A DNA stretch of 19,685 bases from JANXQG01 sp037147235. Its GTDB lineage: Bacteria; Planctomycetota; Planctomycetia; Pirellulales; Thermoguttaceae. The DNA lies in assembly GCA_037147235.1 (NCBI GenBank), contig JBAWVO010000098.1:1-19685 (forward strand). Direction: 5' to 3'. How positions within the stretch are numbered: position 1 is the stretch's first letter; each line of letters opens with the position of its first letter. Below are positions 6,908 to 16,400 of this stretch, in pieces. The translations under genes were made by a program, and so were the position numbers. Below the pieces are notes generated by a model. The model was not told where the DNA came from, made no database searches, and saw only the letters and a list, made by a program, of their open reading frames with translations.

Positions 6908-6935
6908 TTGATTCTCTCGCCAGCGATTCTATAAT
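6908..6935 (+). promoter_or_regulatory. Candidate sigma-70-like promoter for the NfeD gene
   Basis: TTGATT (6908-6913) and a perfect TATAAT (6930-6935) are separated by 16 bp. Transcription would begin close to 6942, leaving a very short leader containing GGAGGAG (partly) before ATG 6953. Confidence 0.4.
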
Positions 6936-6952
6936 GGAGGGGAGGAGTTTTC

Positions 6953-9226
6953 ATGACTTATATCTTTCCGCCTGTTGCTCGCCTGCAATCTACCCCCCAT
7001 CTATTGGGGATTGTCCTACTGGTGTTCTTCGCCGGGTGCTGTCGTTTTGCCGTTGCCGCCCCAGAGCAAAAGCCGGGGCAGCCCGCCGCCGCAGCCGATG
7101 GCCCCGCGCAAGAAGAGAAAGAACGTCCCCGCCGGCAGGGGCAGTGGATCCGCGTTCCTCTGCCGATCGATAACAGCATTGTTCTGCGAGTGAAGCAATC
7201 GATCCAACGGACTCTGGGTGCCGCCCACGACGAGCGGCCCGTCTTCGTGCTTGAATTTATCGTGCCTGAAGGGGCCGCCGACGCCGGCCAGGGCACGCAG
7301 TTTGGACGCGCCTACGAGCTGGCCCGCTTTCTCACGAGCGATGAGCTTAACGGGGCCAGCACGGTTGCCTACATTCCCAAGGTTCTCAAGGGTCATGCCG
7401 TGATGGTGGCCATGGCTTGTGAGCAGATCATCATGAGTTCAACGGCCACGATGGGCGACGCAGGCGCCGACGAAAAAGTGATCAACAACACCCTGCTCGC
7501 GGCCTATGAAGAGATCGCCCGCAGTCGTCACACGGTGCCACCCGAGATTGCCTTGGGGATGCTCGACAAGGCACGGCAGGTACTCAAGGTGAAAACCGAA
7601 CTTGACGTGCAATTTGTCACCCCCAGCCAGTTGCCGGAGATCACCAAAAACCATCGCCTGCTTTCGCCACCTGAAACGATCAAGCGGCCGGGCGAGGTGT
7701 GGCAGTTCACCGGCATCGAGGGCCGTGACTGGGGAATCGCTAAGTTCCTGGCCGACGAACGTCGCGACGTGATCCGCCAGATGCAGCTTTCGCCCGGTAC
7801 GGACGAAGGGGACCCCTCGGGCGGCAACTCCTGGCGGCCGATCCGCGTCGAGATCAAAGGCCCGATCAAAGCCAGCCAGATCGACGGCATTGAACGGCTC
7901 ATCGACGAAGAGCGGCGCAAGGGTGCGAATTTTGTCTGCCTCTGGATCGATAGCCCCGGTGGTGCTCCTTTGGAAAGCAAGCGGCTGGCCGACTACCTCA
8001 TTGAACTTCCGCGTGAAGAAATCCGTACCGTCGCCTACATTCCCAACGAAGCCCGCGCCGATGCCGCCCTGGTGGCCCTGGCCTGCGATCAGATCATCAT
8101 GCACCCCCGGGCGATCCTGGGCGGACCGGGACTCTACCAAATGACACCCGATGAGATCCGCCGCAACCGGCTCATGCTCCGCGATTCCCTGGCTCGTCAC
8201 AAGTCTCGCTCCTGGTCGTTGTGGGCAGCCATGTTCGACTCGGGACTAAACGTCTACCGCTGCCAGCGGTTGGGCGATGTGGAGTACTTTAGCGAAGAGG
8301 AACTGTCCAGCCGCCAGCCCTTGCGCGAGAAAGGCGAGAAAGGCATGCCCTGGGAAAAAGGTGATCGCGTGACAACGCCTGGGCAGGTACTTTCGCTGAG
8401 TGGTGAAAAGGCCCAGGAGTTCGGTCTGGCCACGCGAGTGGTCGAGAATTTCACCCAGTTCAAGCAGAACTACGGCATGGAAAATGACCCGACCCTGGTC
8501 GAGCCTGGCTGGGTCGATCACCTGGCCCGCTTCCTTAGCCGGCCGGAGATGGTCGCGATGTTGATCTTCCTTGGCGGGCTGGGCATCTATATTGAACTCC
8601 ACGCGCCCGGCCTCGGTGTCGGGGCCTTTATCGCCGTAGTCGCCTTCGCCCTATTTTTCTGGAGCCACTTCCTCGAAGGGACTGCGGGCTGGCTTGAAGT
8701 GACGCTCTTCGTCACGGGCTGCATCTGCCTGCTGACGGAGATCTTTGTTCTGCCCGGCTTCATGATCTTTGGCCTTGGCGGCGGGGCCTTGATCTTGACT
8801 TCAGTCGTTCTGGCCAGCCAGACGTTTTTTATCCCTCGGAACGAATACCAGTTGGATCGCTTGCAAAACTTGCTCCTCACGCTGACGCTCTCCGTGGGCG
8901 GTCTGATCGGCGTGATCTGTGTGCTGAACCATTGGCTGCCGCGCTCGCCGGTATTGCGGCACGTATTCCTCGCGCCGCCGGAAGGTGAAGAGGCCGAGAT
9001 CATCAGCCGTCGCGAGATGCTGGTCGATCTGGATAACCTTGTAGGCACGGTCGGCGTGGCGACCACTCCCTTGGGTCCCAGCGGCAAGGCCCGCTTTGCA
9101 AGCCATCTGGTCGATGTGATCTCCACCGGGGACTTCATCTCCCGCGACAGCCAAGTCGTGGTCACGGAAGTACACGGCAACCGTGTCGTCGTGCGATTGG
9201 CCGCTAGCGGTGACAGCGGGTTGTAG
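6953..9226 (+). CDS. NfeD-family membrane protein with two ClpP-like domains
   Basis: A 757-residue protein with signal sequence or lipobox-like start (LLVFFAGCC, residues 22-30), a first ClpP-class domain (about 95-180), a second (about 296-400), membrane segments around 533-662, and a C-terminal NfeD OB-fold (about 692-748: LVGTVGVATTPLGPSGKARF ... VVVTEVHGNRVVV). The long NfeD form is a membrane-bound serine protease that often pairs with stomatin-type proteins in membrane quality control; no stomatin gene is in the window. The usual nucleophile-bearing ASAG motif is replaced by KGHAVMVAMACEQIIM in domain 1 and EARADAALVALACDQIIM in domain 2, so both look inactive. ATG 6953 follows GGAGGGGAGGAG. 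The last residues (ASGDSGL) and the stop come from a repeat shared with 2986-3026. Confidence 0.88.
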   Translation: MTYIFPPVARLQSTPHLLGIVLLVFFAGCCRFAVAAPEQKPGQPAAAADGPAQEEKERPRRQGQWIRVPLPIDNSIVLRVKQSIQRTLGAAHDERPVFVLEFIVPEGAADAGQGTQFGRAYELARFLTSDELNGASTVAYIPKVLKGHAVMVAMACEQIIMSSTATMGDAGADEKVINNTLLAAYEEIARSRHTVPPEIALGMLDKARQVLKVKTELDVQFVTPSQLPEITKNHRLLSPPETIKRPGEVWQFTGIEGRDWGIAKFLADERRDVIRQMQLSPGTDEGDPSGGNSWRPIRVEIKGPIKASQIDGIERLIDEERRKGANFVCLWIDSPGGAPLESKRLADYLIELPREEIRTVAYIPNEARADAALVALACDQIIMHPRAILGGPGLYQMTPDEIRRNRLMLRDSLARHKSRSWSLWAAMFDSGLNVYRCQRLGDVEYFSEEELSSRQPLREKGEKGMPWEKGDRVTTPGQVLSLSGEKAQEFGLATRVVENFTQFKQNYGMENDPTLVEPGWVDHLARFLSRPEMVAMLIFLGGLGIYIELHAPGLGVGAFIAVVAFALFFWSHFLEGTAGWLEVTLFVTGCICLLTEIFVLPGFMIFGLGGGALILTSVVLASQTFFIPRNEYQLDRLQNLLLTLTLSVGGLIGVICVLNHWLPRSPVLRHVFLAPPEGEEAEIISRREMLVDLDNLVGTVGVATTPLGPSGKARFASHLVDVISTGDFISRDSQVVVTEVHGNRVVVRLAASGDSGL

Positions 9227-9243
9227 GGTGCGTGGAGCGAACT
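9203..9243. repeat. 41-bp perfect direct repeat, copy 2
   Basis: Identical to 2986-3026 over 41 bases. It encodes the last residues (ASGDSGL) and the TAG of the NfeD gene, and overlaps the left arm of the inverted-repeat element at 9223-9348. Confidence 0.9.
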
Positions 9244-9348
9244 GCCCAGGAAATGGTGGGTTGCGCACGAAGTCAAGACGCTGAAAGCACTTACCGCTGT
9301 TCCAGATCCGTTCGCGTAACGCACCGTTCGATGCTCCACCCAACCTAC
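9223..9348. repeat. 126-bp imperfect inverted-repeat element (MITE-like)
   Basis: Left end GTAGGGTGCGTGGAGC (9223-9238) and right end GCTCCACCCAACCTAC (9333-9348) are complementary at 14 of 16 positions. Inside lies a second, weaker pair (GGGTTGCGCACGAA near 9258-9272 and TTCGCGTAACGCACC near 9311-9325). No ORF is contained. It fits a non-autonomous element or dispersed repeat and fills the gap between the convergent NfeD and lpxA genes. Confidence 0.65.
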
Positions 9349-9379
9349 GGCGAGGCGGGTTGTTATTGGATCCTTGACC

Positions 9380-10228
9380 TCAACCAGCCTTGGCTTGGCG
9401 GACTTCCTCTTCCTGCTCCTCGACCGGATGGATACGGAGCGTGGCACCTGGCGGCATGCGCCGCTCGGGTACGATACCCCGCTTGGACGACGTCAGGAAT
9501 GGCAAGAACTCGGCAGCCGCTCCGTCGTTAAATTGCTGCTGAAGCTGTGCGAGAATCTCCTTCCACATCAGGCCGCTACGGTAGATCACCCGATAGGCAT
9601 CCTTCAACCGCGCAATCGACTTTGGATCGTGGCCGGCTCGCTTCAGCCCAACCTGGTTCAATCCCACCACATAGCCGCTCTGGCCGTCGATCGTCACGAA
9701 CGGAGGCACGTCGCGTGAGATGTGGGCCAAGCCGCCGACCATCGCCAAGGTTCCCACGCGACAGAACTGGTGTACTCCCGCGCCGCCGGATAGAAATGCC
9801 CGCGATCCGACGGTCACGTGGCCGGCCAGCATGACGTTGTTGGTTAGAATCACATGATCGCCTAAGTGACAATCGTGCGCGACGTGTGCGTTGCACATCA
9901 GCAGGCAATAATCGCCGATCACCGTATTGTGGTCCGTCTGCATGGCCTTATGGATCGTGACGTTCTCGCGAATCGAGTTGCCCGATCCGATAATTACCCG
10001 GCCAACCTGCTCAGGCACGTTGGTATGTTGGGGGATGCCGCCGACCACCGCCCCCTCGAATATATGATTCTTTTCACCCAATTTGGTTCCACTCTTAAGG
10101 GTGACATGGCTTTCCAGGATGCACTGGGAGCCGATCGTCACATCATTCTCGACAACGCAGAAGGGTCCAATTTGAACACCTTCGCCAAGTTTTGCCGAGG
10201 GAGCAATCGATGCCAACGGATGAATACG
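9380..10228 (-). CDS. lpxA: UDP-N-acetylglucosamine O-acyltransferase LpxA
   Basis: LpxA is the cytoplasmic first enzyme of lipid A synthesis, moving a hydroxyacyl chain from ACP to UDP-GlcNAc. The 282-residue protein is a left-handed beta-helix of hexapeptide repeats starting at MRIHPLASIAPSAKLGEGV. It has the family signatures GAVVGGIPQHT, IRENVTIHKA, NAHVAHDCHLGD (His119 matches the catalytic His125 of the E. coli enzyme), LAGHVTVGSRAFLSGGAGVHQF and DGQSGYVVGLNQVGLKRAG. The C-terminal helical region is slightly longer than in E. coli and ends in a charged tail. ATG 10228 fits the family start; an in-frame upstream ATG at 10291 would add 21 non-conserved residues. No other lipid A gene is adjacent. 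The presence of lpxA supports a Gram-negative outer membrane. Confidence 0.95.
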   Translation of the reverse strand, partial: RIHPLASIAPSAKLGEGVQIGPFCVVENDVTIGSQCILESHVTLKSGTKLGEKNHIFEGAVVGGIPQHTNVPEQVGRVIIGSGNSIRENVTIHKAMQTDHNTVIGDYCLLMCNAHVAHDCHLGDHVILTNNVMLAGHVTVGSRAFLSGGAGVHQFCRVGTLAMVGGLAHISRDVPPFVTIDGQSGYVVGLNQVGLKRAGHDPKSIARLKDAYRVIYRSGLMWKEILAQLQQQFNDGAAAEFLPFLTSSKRGIVPERRMPPGATLRIHPVEEQEEEVRQAKAG

Positions 10229-10413
10229 CATAACTTGTACCTTGAAGCAGTATAGAGGAGTTTTTTTGAGCGATTGGCGATCCCGCCGCACACAAGCTTG
10301 GGTCTGACTGTTTTTATCGGCAGAGAAAGCCCGCAGGTTTGCTGGATTATGACAGGTGGAGCAAATTTGCCATCTTTTCCACTTGGAACACCACGAAAGG
10401 AGGGGGTTGCAAA
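10229..10413. other. Divergent upstream region between lpxA and the small ORF
   Basis: No gene is seen. The stretch should hold the lpxA promoter on the minus strand and, near its right end, the strong ribosome-binding site AGGAGGGGG (10398-10406) in front of the small ORF at 10414. I see no clear -35/-10 pair. Confidence 0.4.
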
Positions 10414-10506
10414 ATGAAAAAATGGCGTGTAAAATGTCGCAAGGCCTTAGATAGCTTGTCTTTGCGATTATTCGTCATTTGTCATGACTCGCGAAACCGC
10501 AAGTGA
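10414..10506 (+). CDS. Candidate 30-residue basic small protein
   Basis: ATG 10414 is preceded, with a 7-base gap, by AGGAGGGGG at 10398-10406, one of the strongest Shine-Dalgarno sites in the window. The frame runs to TGA 10504-10506 and encodes MKKWRVKCRKALDSLSLRLF followed by VICHDSRNRK. The peptide is very basic with a possible amphipathic helix at its start and two cysteines. It resembles no family I know. It lies 128 bp before the TPR gene and could also be a leader peptide for it. Only the initiation signal supports it. Confidence 0.35.
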   Translation: MKKWRVKCRKALDSLSLRLFVICHDSRNRK

Positions 10507-10634
10507 CGACCGACTTTGTCATTCATCGTTAGTGCCTCCTCATTTTCGCCGTTCCCCCTGTTCCTGTTCACGGGTGCTCGGTAAACTAAAATGGATGGTC
10601 TTACTTCTGCGAATCTTACTTACCTATCATTTCC

Positions 10635-10964
10635 ATGTCAACGCACGAAAATTTATACGACGAAGCTATTGAACTGCAACAAGCCGGCAAATTGGACGAG
10701 GCGGTGGCTCGGCTGGAATCGCTGGCCCAGAGTCAGCCGGATTTTGCCCTGGCCCATGCGGCACTGAGCGCTTTCTATAGTAAACAAGGCCGTCATGGAG
10801 ATGCCGTGGAGCAGGCTCAGTTGGTATGCGAACTCGATGCCGACGACCCGTTCAGCTTTATGGCCAAGAGCCTTGTCTGCCAGCGGGCCGGCATGACTCA
10901 CGAGGCGGAAGAAGCCATGTCCGAGGCCATGAATCGCCAATGGGCCTCGCAGCGAGCCCGATAA
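10635..10964 (+). CDS. Small tetratricopeptide-repeat protein
   Basis: A 109-residue cytoplasmic protein made almost wholly of TPR-type helix pairs: ENLYDEAIELQQAGKLDEAV (about 5-24), LAHAALSAFYSKQGRHGDAV (about 39-58) and PFSFMAKSLVCQRAGMTHEA (about 72-91). There is no signal peptide, enzyme domain or membrane segment, so it is likely a protein-binding adaptor. The start at ATG 10635 has no strong ribosome-binding site. Its stop lies 13 bp from the stop of the convergent KimA-like gene. Partner unknown. Confidence 0.8.
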   Translation: MSTHENLYDEAIELQQAGKLDEAVARLESLAQSQPDFALAHAALSAFYSKQGRHGDAVEQAQLVCELDADDPFSFMAKSLVCQRAGMTHEAEEAMSEAMNRQWASQRAR

Positions 10965-10977
10965 AAAAGCGGCCGCA

Positions 10978-13353
10978 TTAACGGACCCGGCAGGGCAGAA
11001 TGACCATGGGGAACCCGGCCCACTGCAACCGTCGCTGCAAGGAGAATGCCGTCTGGTTATGCAGGAGCCGATCAACCCAGGTCTCTTTGTGAAAGACGAG
11101 CTGTCCGGCAAAGAATGTTGCCTTGGGGAATAACTGGCTCACTTCCATGCAGACCTTCTCCAGTTCATCGACGGCATCGGTGCCGATGGACGAATAGGAG
11201 ACCGCCGGCATGCCAAGGCTACGAGCCAAAGCGACGTACTTCTGCAAGTTCACCTCGGTATACTCGCGGAGGGCCTCGACGGCTCCACTGCCTTTGAAGT
11301 TACCCGAATCGACCACGCCCACCGAGACGAAAACAAAATTAACGAAATGCCCCGGCGCGAAGCGGATGCTATTGAGCATGGTATGCACGCCCAGGCCGCT
11401 GTAGCCGCCCACGAGGATCACGGCGGTCGGTTTGGCCGGATCGGTGGGTGCCTCGTTGGGCATCGGCAGGGCAACGAGTTTGGTGAGCGTTTCGTCGAGC
11501 TTCTTTAGCTTTTCGCCCACGCCACGATAGTATCCGTGGATCAGGAAGGCAATAATCACTAGGCCGCCGGTCACGGCCACGGTCAGCCATCCGCCCACGA
11601 AGAACTTCATGCAGACATTGGTCAACAAAATCCCCACGCAGACCACCGTGCCGAAGCTAAACAGCGCCAGTCGCCGCCGCCAGAGGGGATTCTCTCGCCG
11701 CAGTTCCCACCAGTGACGGCACATGCCGATCATCGAGAGCGAGAAGGTCACAAAGACGTTAATCGAGTAGAACAGCACCAGCATGGTGACGTTGCCCGCC
11801 GTATACCATAAGGCCGCCAAGGCTGCCAGGCCCATCAGCAAGATGCCGTTGTGCGTGGCGAGGCGTTCCGAGAGATTAGCGAACCAGCGGGGCATCCAGG
11901 AGTCGTGGGCCATGTAGCCCAGCACCCGCGGACCGTCGATGAAGCCGGCCTGGGCTCCTACGAACAACAGTGTGCCTTCACTGAGCAAGGTCAAGAGCCA
12001 AAAGGTTCCTCCGAGCCAACCGGGCATGCCGGTCGCATCAACGAACTTCTGCGTCAGCATGGCATTCATCGTTTCCGTGCCGCCCTCTTGTGGCTCGATA
12101 TGCAGGAGCAGATAGGCGACGATCAACCCGCCGGCCGTGAAAGCCAGCGACCAAGCCATATAGCGCATCGTCCGCTTGGCGGTGGCCACGCGGGGTTCGC
12201 GCATCACCGGCATGCTGTTGGAAACGGCCTCCAAACCGGTATATGTGCCCGAACCCATCGAATAGGCGTAGAGAAAGATTCCCAGTATCCCCAAAATTCC
12301 GACATTGGGGTTGGTCGCGTTTTCATGCAACCCCGTCGCCACTTGGTGGGCCACTTCGCCGGCCGCCGAGAGATGCAGCCCGATGGAACCGAAGATCAGG
12401 ATCGTGTGTGTGATGAGGAAGAGGATGAAGATCGGCATCAGGATCTGCACCGATTCCTTCACCCCGCGAAGGTTGAGAACGATGAGAGCAAGGATGGCGA
12501 AAAATTCGGAAGGGAGCTTCCAGGAGGCCCATTCCGGGCCGACGAGGCTAAACACGGCATCGCCGGCGGCCGCGATCGAGACGGTAATCGTCAGGACGTA
12601 GTCTACCAGTAGGGCACAACCGGAAACCACTCCGAAGCGTTTTCCCAACAGCTTCGAGGCGACGAGATATCCGCCACCGCCGCTGGGAAACTCTTCGATA
12701 ATATGGCTATAGCACGCCGCGATGATAAAGACCGTGGCGGCGATCGACAAGCCCAGGAACACCGCTAGGTAATAGTGTCCCTTGAGGTGGCCGAACGACT
12801 CCGAAGGACCATAGCATGACGACGACAAACCATCGGCCCCTAGCCCCACCCAGGCCAGAAAGGCCACCAACGACACGCTATGGAACAACGATTGGTCGGC
12901 CAGATCGCGCGGCTTGCCGATAAGCAAACCCTTGGCGACATTCCAGAAACGGCCTTTACTCTCCGGCAGCGATTCTCCCTCGGAGACCACGCCGACGCGT
13001 TTTTCTTCTTCCAGCAATGCCTCAACATTGGCACCGGAATCGGGTCCGTTCAAAGCAGCACGGTTCGCAGACAACGGCTTATCGGAATTAGGGGAAGTGC
13101 CTGCTGAAGAATCGTCTGAAGTGGGAGTCACAGTTGTGCCAAGGGGTACGCCAGAATTAAGAAAATTCCCCCAGCGCGCGGCTAGGGGAACACAAAAACT
13201 AGATACACTTTTCCGTCCGACAACGACCTTGTAAAGGCCGTTCCTTCGATTAAATTGCTCGTTCCTGCACGTTATTGGCACACGTGTAGCCTTCATTCTA
13301 CCATGGCACCCCTTGATTTGACAACCCCGGGTGGAAACCCTAGAGAATTGCAT
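10978..13353 (-). CDS. KimA-like APC-superfamily transporter (probable potassium importer)
   Basis: A 791-residue protein that matches B. subtilis KimA (YdaO), a high-affinity K+ importer, along its length: GLLIGKP before the first helix, FPSGGGGYLVASKLLG, LLVDYVLTITVSIAAAGDAV, NLRGVKES, YTGLEAVSNSMP, HDSWMPRWF and, at the end, LHNQTAF. Residues matching those reported to bind K+ in KimA are kept: D174, Y181, D251, Y252, T255, S259, T372 and E375. About twelve membrane helices are followed by a cytoplasmic USP-like domain (about 620-791). The first ~140 residues are an extra, poorly conserved region; the true start is uncertain (ATG 13353, ATG 13296 or a later codon). No c-di-AMP riboswitch is evident upstream. 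Annotation pipelines would probably call this an amino-acid permease. Confidence 0.85.
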   Translation of the reverse strand: MQFSRVSTRGCQIKGCHGRMKATRVPITCRNEQFNRRNGLYKVVVGRKSVSSFCVPLAARWGNFLNSGVPLGTTVTPTSDDSSAGTSPNSDKPLSANRAALNGPDSGANVEALLEEEKRVGVVSEGESLPESKGRFWNVAKGLLIGKPRDLADQSLFHSVSLVAFLAWVGLGADGLSSSCYGPSESFGHLKGHYYLAVFLGLSIAATVFIIAACYSHIIEEFPSGGGGYLVASKLLGKRFGVVSGCALLVDYVLTITVSIAAAGDAVFSLVGPEWASWKLPSEFFAILALIVLNLRGVKESVQILMPIFILFLITHTILIFGSIGLHLSAAGEVAHQVATGLHENATNPNVGILGILGIFLYAYSMGSGTYTGLEAVSNSMPVMREPRVATAKRTMRYMAWSLAFTAGGLIVAYLLLHIEPQEGGTETMNAMLTQKFVDATGMPGWLGGTFWLLTLLSEGTLLFVGAQAGFIDGPRVLGYMAHDSWMPRWFANLSERLATHNGILLMGLAALAALWYTAGNVTMLVLFYSINVFVTFSLSMIGMCRHWWELRRENPLWRRRLALFSFGTVVCVGILLTNVCMKFFVGGWLTVAVTGGLVIIAFLIHGYYRGVGEKLKKLDETLTKLVALPMPNEAPTDPAKPTAVILVGGYSGLGVHTMLNSIRFAPGHFVNFVFVSVGVVDSGNFKGSGAVEALREYTEVNLQKYVALARSLGMPAVSYSSIGTDAVDELEKVCMEVSQLFPKATFFAGQLVFHKETWVDRLLHNQTAFSLQRRLQWAGFPMVILPCRVR

Positions 13354-13367
13354 GTTCCACTTCGCAG

Positions 13368-13385
13368 AACGGAATTTATTCCGTT
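13368..13385. repeat. Palindrome, 8-bp arms with 2-base loop
   Basis: AACGGAAT-TT-ATTCCGTT, between the two minus-strand genes. It shares its ACGGAAT core with the palindrome at 13404-13423, forming a tandem pair. Confidence 0.8.
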
Positions 13386-13403
13386 GTTTTGTTTTTTGCA
13401 GGT

Positions 13404-13423
13404 AAACGGAATGAATTCCGTTT
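13404..13423. repeat. Palindrome, 9-bp arms with 2-base loop
   Basis: AAACGGAAT-GA-ATTCCGTTT, just 8 bp beyond the stop of the large repeat protein gene (minus strand). With the copy at 13368 it could act as a transcription end, a regulator site before the KimA-like gene, or a dispersed repeat. Confidence 0.8.
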
Positions 13424-13431
13424 TACGGAGG

Positions 13432-16400
13432 TCATTTGCTGGGCAGGCTGCTCCCAAACTCGTTGACAGGCACAATCAGTGCCTTGCCGGTGGAACCAAT
13501 TAGGATGTTGAAGCCGTGCCAGAAGGGACTGGTCGCCTTGCCGCCATCGGCCTTGATGGGAATGGAGCGGGGTGCCCGATCTTCTTCGTAGATAGTCACC
13601 TCCGCTTGGGCTTGCGTGGCGAGGACCTTGCTCTGCGGCTCGTCGGAATGGGTCGAATCCTCAACCCAGAAGGCGTAACGACCGGCGGGCGGTCGTTTCA
13701 AGGTGATGGTCTCCGGCCCTTCGCCTTCTTTACTATCGGCGTCGAGCGTGACGGCCCCGTTCGCGGCCACCCGTTCCTGAAAATAGACGTGGCTTCCACC
13801 GACCTCTCCGTAGAGATGGGCATCCAGGTCGCGAGGCTTTTTGCCCCAGGTGAGTACCAACCGTATCTCTCCGGCCGCCAGTCGTGGGTTCAGTACCGTG
13901 CGGATCGGTTCAAGCGGCACGTCAGCCCGGATCTCCTTCTCGATGCGGCGCGTTGAAAAATCGTTTTCTGCGATCTCGATGGTGGCGTGTCCGGCGGGAA
14001 CGTCCTCGACACGATAGTGCCCCGTCGCATCGACCACGGCCGTGCGCGTCACATCGCCCACGCGGACGGTGACCACGGCACCCGGGACGGCCTTTTTGTT
14101 GATCGCGTTGACAGCCTCGCCCACCAGAACGACGCCGCGTTCCAGCGGCACGGTGACACTGGCTCGCGGCGACGGTGCAGTGGCCGACACCTGCTTTTCA
14201 CAGTAGCCACGGGCCGTCGCAGCCACGGGCACGGTGCCGGCGGGAATATCACTAAAGACCGCGCGGCCGTTGGCGTCAGCCGTCTCGGTCTTCGATAGGC
14301 CCGGCAGCGCGATCCGCGCGCCGGCGACGGGTGCCTTCGTGTGAGCGTCAATCGCGGTCACGGTCAACTGGGTCTGCGGTTTCAAACGTACGGTCGCACG
14401 GTTCTCACCAGCATTGAGCCGCTGGGCGACTTGTCCCGGCGGGAAGTTCGGCGCAGTAACAACCACTTCAGCATCGCTGGCGGGGACTCCCGCCGCCTTG
14501 TACTCTCCGCTGCCATCGGTCTGGCCTCGCTGCTCCAGGCCGGCAGCGCGGACGAGTACCTTAGTGCCGGGAACAGGCCGGTTGTCGAGGTCGTTAACGA
14601 CCTGCACCGACAGATCGGCCGCCCCAATCAAGGGAATCTCCAACGGGGTCGGCCCCGACGGCAGTTCCTTGGTGCCCCCTCGTACCCGATAGCCGGCCGC
14701 CGCGATCTCGATCGCCGCCGGCCCAGGACGAAGGCCGCGGACTTGGCAGACACCTTTGTCGTCAGTGACGGGCTTTTCCATACGGCCTGCAATGGCCACG
14801 GTGGCACCGGCGATTGGCATCTTTCGGTCCAATGCCGCGAACACATGCACATCCAGGACCGCCTCGCGCGCCAGAGGCACCGCGATGGCCGCTTCGGGCG
14901 ACTCGGCCGTCGTCTCCAACTGCTCCGGACAGAACCCATTGGCCGTGACCTCCAGCTTCAACCGTTGCGCCGGAACTTTTGTGAAGACCGCCTGCCCACT
15001 GGCATCGGTTTTCTGGCTGCGTGCCGGCGATGTAACCCGAACTTCCGCCTCGGCGACGGGGTGCTTGCCGTCGGCTTTGTCGACGACGGTCACGGTCAGC
15101 GTAGCCTGACGGCCCAAGACCATATCGATAACATTTTTGCCAGGTTCGATGGCGCGAGATTCCTGCCACTCGCCACAGTCGGCTGCTACAACCTCAATCT
15201 TCTGGTGACCAGCCGGGATTCCCGTGAACTGGTAGGCACCCTGGGCATCGGTCTTTACCGGATGCCGAAAGTCGGCGATGCGGACATCCGCATTGGCGAC
15301 CGCGTGGCCTGCGCCGTCGGTTACCTTGCCCGCCAGTTCGGAGTTTCCGCGGAGCAAGACGTCGCCCAGAGGGTTGTTCGGCCCTGGGACAAGGTCACGG
15401 GCGATCGCTTCCGCAGTGAAGCCCGGGGCCTCGACAACGAACTTTGCGCCTTGGCCACTGCGCACTCCTTCCAAGACAAAGGAACCGTCTTCGGCGGTCG
15501 AAGCAACCAGCGGAGAGTTTTCGATGCGGACTTTCGCACTGACCACAGGCCGCGAGGGGTCGCTCGCATCCGTCATCACGCGGCCGCGAACGGTCGCCGC
15601 GCCTGTCAGGGCAATGGGTTCCTGGGCCGTTTCACGACCGCGCTGGACTTCGGCTGGCAGAAAACCCTCCGCGGTGACTGCCAACGGCACCTGCGTCAGG
15701 TGGGGTGGCGGCCCGGCGATGGTGAATCGGCCTTCGCCGTCGGTGGCGGCACCGAGCGTCGTGCCCTGGATTTTGACCCTTGCCCCAGATACCGGAACAG
15801 ACCGACCCGCGCTGGTCCAGACCACCGTACCCGAAAAACCCTCGCCGCTGGCTAGCTGGAAGTCCTTGGACAGGCTCTCGCCGGCCTTCAACTCGACCTC
15901 AACCTGCGTCGAACGATATCCCGCGGGCGGTTCGACCGCCAGCTTCACCGAGCCGGGAGGAATCCCTTGGAGTTGGTACTTTCCGTCGGTGTCGGTCTTG
16001 GTGGTGAGTGCTGAATCCTGAATGGCGACGGTCGCCCCGGCGATCGGACGCGGCGGAGTGCAAACCGGATCCACAACGGTCCCGACGATGCCCGACGATC
16101 CTGCTAGGCTGACATCCTGGGCAGCCTCCTGATCGGGCGGCAGATCGACTTCAATCTGCTGGGCGACAAAACCATCGGCTTCGACCTCGAGCCGCGCACG
16201 GCGGCCGGATAGATTCTCCAAGCGGAACCGGCCTTGTCCGTCACTAACCGCCAACTCCGGCATTTTCGCAATGCGGACCCTCGCGCCCGCGACAGGCCGA
16301 TCTTTGAATCCGTCGCAAACGATCCGGCCCGCCAGCTTCGAGCTGCCTATAAGCTTGACCAATACGTTACTGGACTGCCGCGACCAGTTCACCGCCTCCG

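Noticed and set aside
6680..6934. Plus-strand frame WIPAPRRCMWLRFHFQLIEP...
   Set aside because: Protein-like at first sight, but there is no start signal and the opposite strand gives the better explanation (HUH transposase fragment).
7439..8200. 253-residue minus-strand open frame inside the NfeD gene
   Set aside because: Shadow of a GC-rich coding sequence; no start signal or recognisable domain.
13293..13475. Short minus-strand frame KTEFIPFTCKKQNNGINSVLR
   Set aside because: It is only the translation of the tandem palindromes at 13368-13423.
14341..15855. 504-codon plus-strand open frame opposite the giant repeat protein
   Set aside because: It is antisense to a clearly repetitive, well-formed coding sequence; its composition (Arg, Gly, His, Asp rich) is typical of shadow frames.
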